Of a stretch of 64,000 nucleotides of DNA, positions 63,921 to 64,000 are shown one piece after another; position 1 is the first letter of the stretch; every line of letters starts with the position of its first letter. The position numbers and the translations under genes are program-made. Source of the stretch: Pseudorhodobacter antarcticus (lineage in GTDB: Bacteria; Pseudomonadota; Alphaproteobacteria; Rhodobacterales; Rhodobacteraceae); contig CAMAQR010000015.1 in assembly GCA_945860375.1 (NCBI GenBank), positions 8,774 to 72,773 of the forward strand, in the 5' to 3' direction. Below the pieces are notes generated by a model, which saw only the letters and a program-made list of their open reading frames with translations, was not told the origin of the DNA and did not search any database.

Positions 63921-64000
63921 TACCTCAAAGCAATCGCGGTCATGCGCCACGCGGCGCTCGCGGCGCCGGTTGCGACCAAGAATAAACTTGAACTGGATGC
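63921..64000 (-). CDS. C-terminal end of a further phage gene (cut by the window)
   Basis: Minus-strand frame reading VATGAASAAWRMTAIALR and TAA at 63921; only 25 codons are visible. Five bases before the next gene's start. The product is unknown. Confidence 0.5.

Larger units (their letters stand above)
61614..64000 (-). mobile_element. Prophage end (attachment site plus lysis module), continuing past the window
   Basis: From the tRNA-Arg fragment onward the genes are phage-like, small and mutually overlapping: spanin pair, holin-like protein, endolysin, a membrane-coil protein, a tail-associated protein and the end of another. All lie on the minus strand. Integrase and structural genes are not in the window. 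The other end lies beyond 64000. Confidence 0.8.

Overview
This window is a GC-rich bacterial chromosome segment from an alphaproteobacterium, most likely Rhodobacterales (Rhodobacteraceae). The assignment rests on gene content and order: dusB(nifR3)-ntrB-ntrC-ntrY-ntrX-trkA-trkH-hfq-hflX, ispD-ispF-pgpA-pncC, overlapping psuK-psuG, rpsB-tsf, a diverging DUF6477/DUF6456-type pair, a pyrrolysine-free MttB-family methyltransferase and a kinase-universal stress protein fusion. Names come from reading the proteins by eye; no database search was run.

Layout. 1-8.8 kb: the 3' part of a polyamine-type ABC ATPase; a tightly overlapping minus-strand operon (P-loop ATPase, metA, alpha/beta hydrolase, ppk2, TetR regulator) behind a terminator-bearing leader; an EamA transporter, an MFS exporter and a nitroreductase. 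8.8-25.6 kb: guaA, an MttB-family methyltransferase, the DUF6477/DUF6456 pair, a LysE exporter, katG, an aquaporin remnant, lipA, an outer-membrane barrel gene with an in-frame amber codon, a dihaem cytochrome c, hpt with a coupled 55-codon ORF, a RatA/COQ10 protein, amt, and pncC-pgpA-ispF-ispD. 25.8-37.6 kb: the nitrogen-regulation and potassium-uptake block ending in hfq-hflX. Both NtrC and NtrX lack the GAFTGA loop used to contact sigma-54. 37.8-54.3 kb: penicillin acylase, a beta-hydroxyacid dehydrogenase, a SYLF lipoprotein, hemB, mfd, a Bcr/CflA exporter, a DsbA-family protein, an XRE-cupin regulator, a phosphoesterase coupled to the kinase-USP fusion, an entericidin-like peptide and a peptide-binding protein. 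54.4-61.5 kb: a probable small RNA, a 3-hydroxybutyrate dehydrogenase, DUF502, psuG/psuK, rpsB-tsf and an FAD amine oxidoreductase. 61.6 kb to the end: a tRNA-Arg 3' fragment marks the attachment site of a prophage whose lysis cassette (spanins, holin-like protein, endolysin) runs on the minus strand to the window edge.

The intergenic spaces carry several repeat families. The most notable is a short motif (TTCAYCTTGGC..AAATATCC) found five times, each time in sense orientation downstream of a stop codon, three times followed by a strong G/C hairpin. A second, palindromic element occurs twice (after hflX and after tsf), and single long inverted repeats lie beside mfd, between lysE and katG, and between two genes near 41.3 kb.

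No complete, unmistakably new multi-gene system was found. The best leads are the promoter-to-terminator small RNA at 54.4 kb, the 3'-end repeat family, the amber-interrupted outer-membrane gene, the leader of the ATPase-metA-ppk2 operon, and the phosphoesterase/kinase-USP pair.
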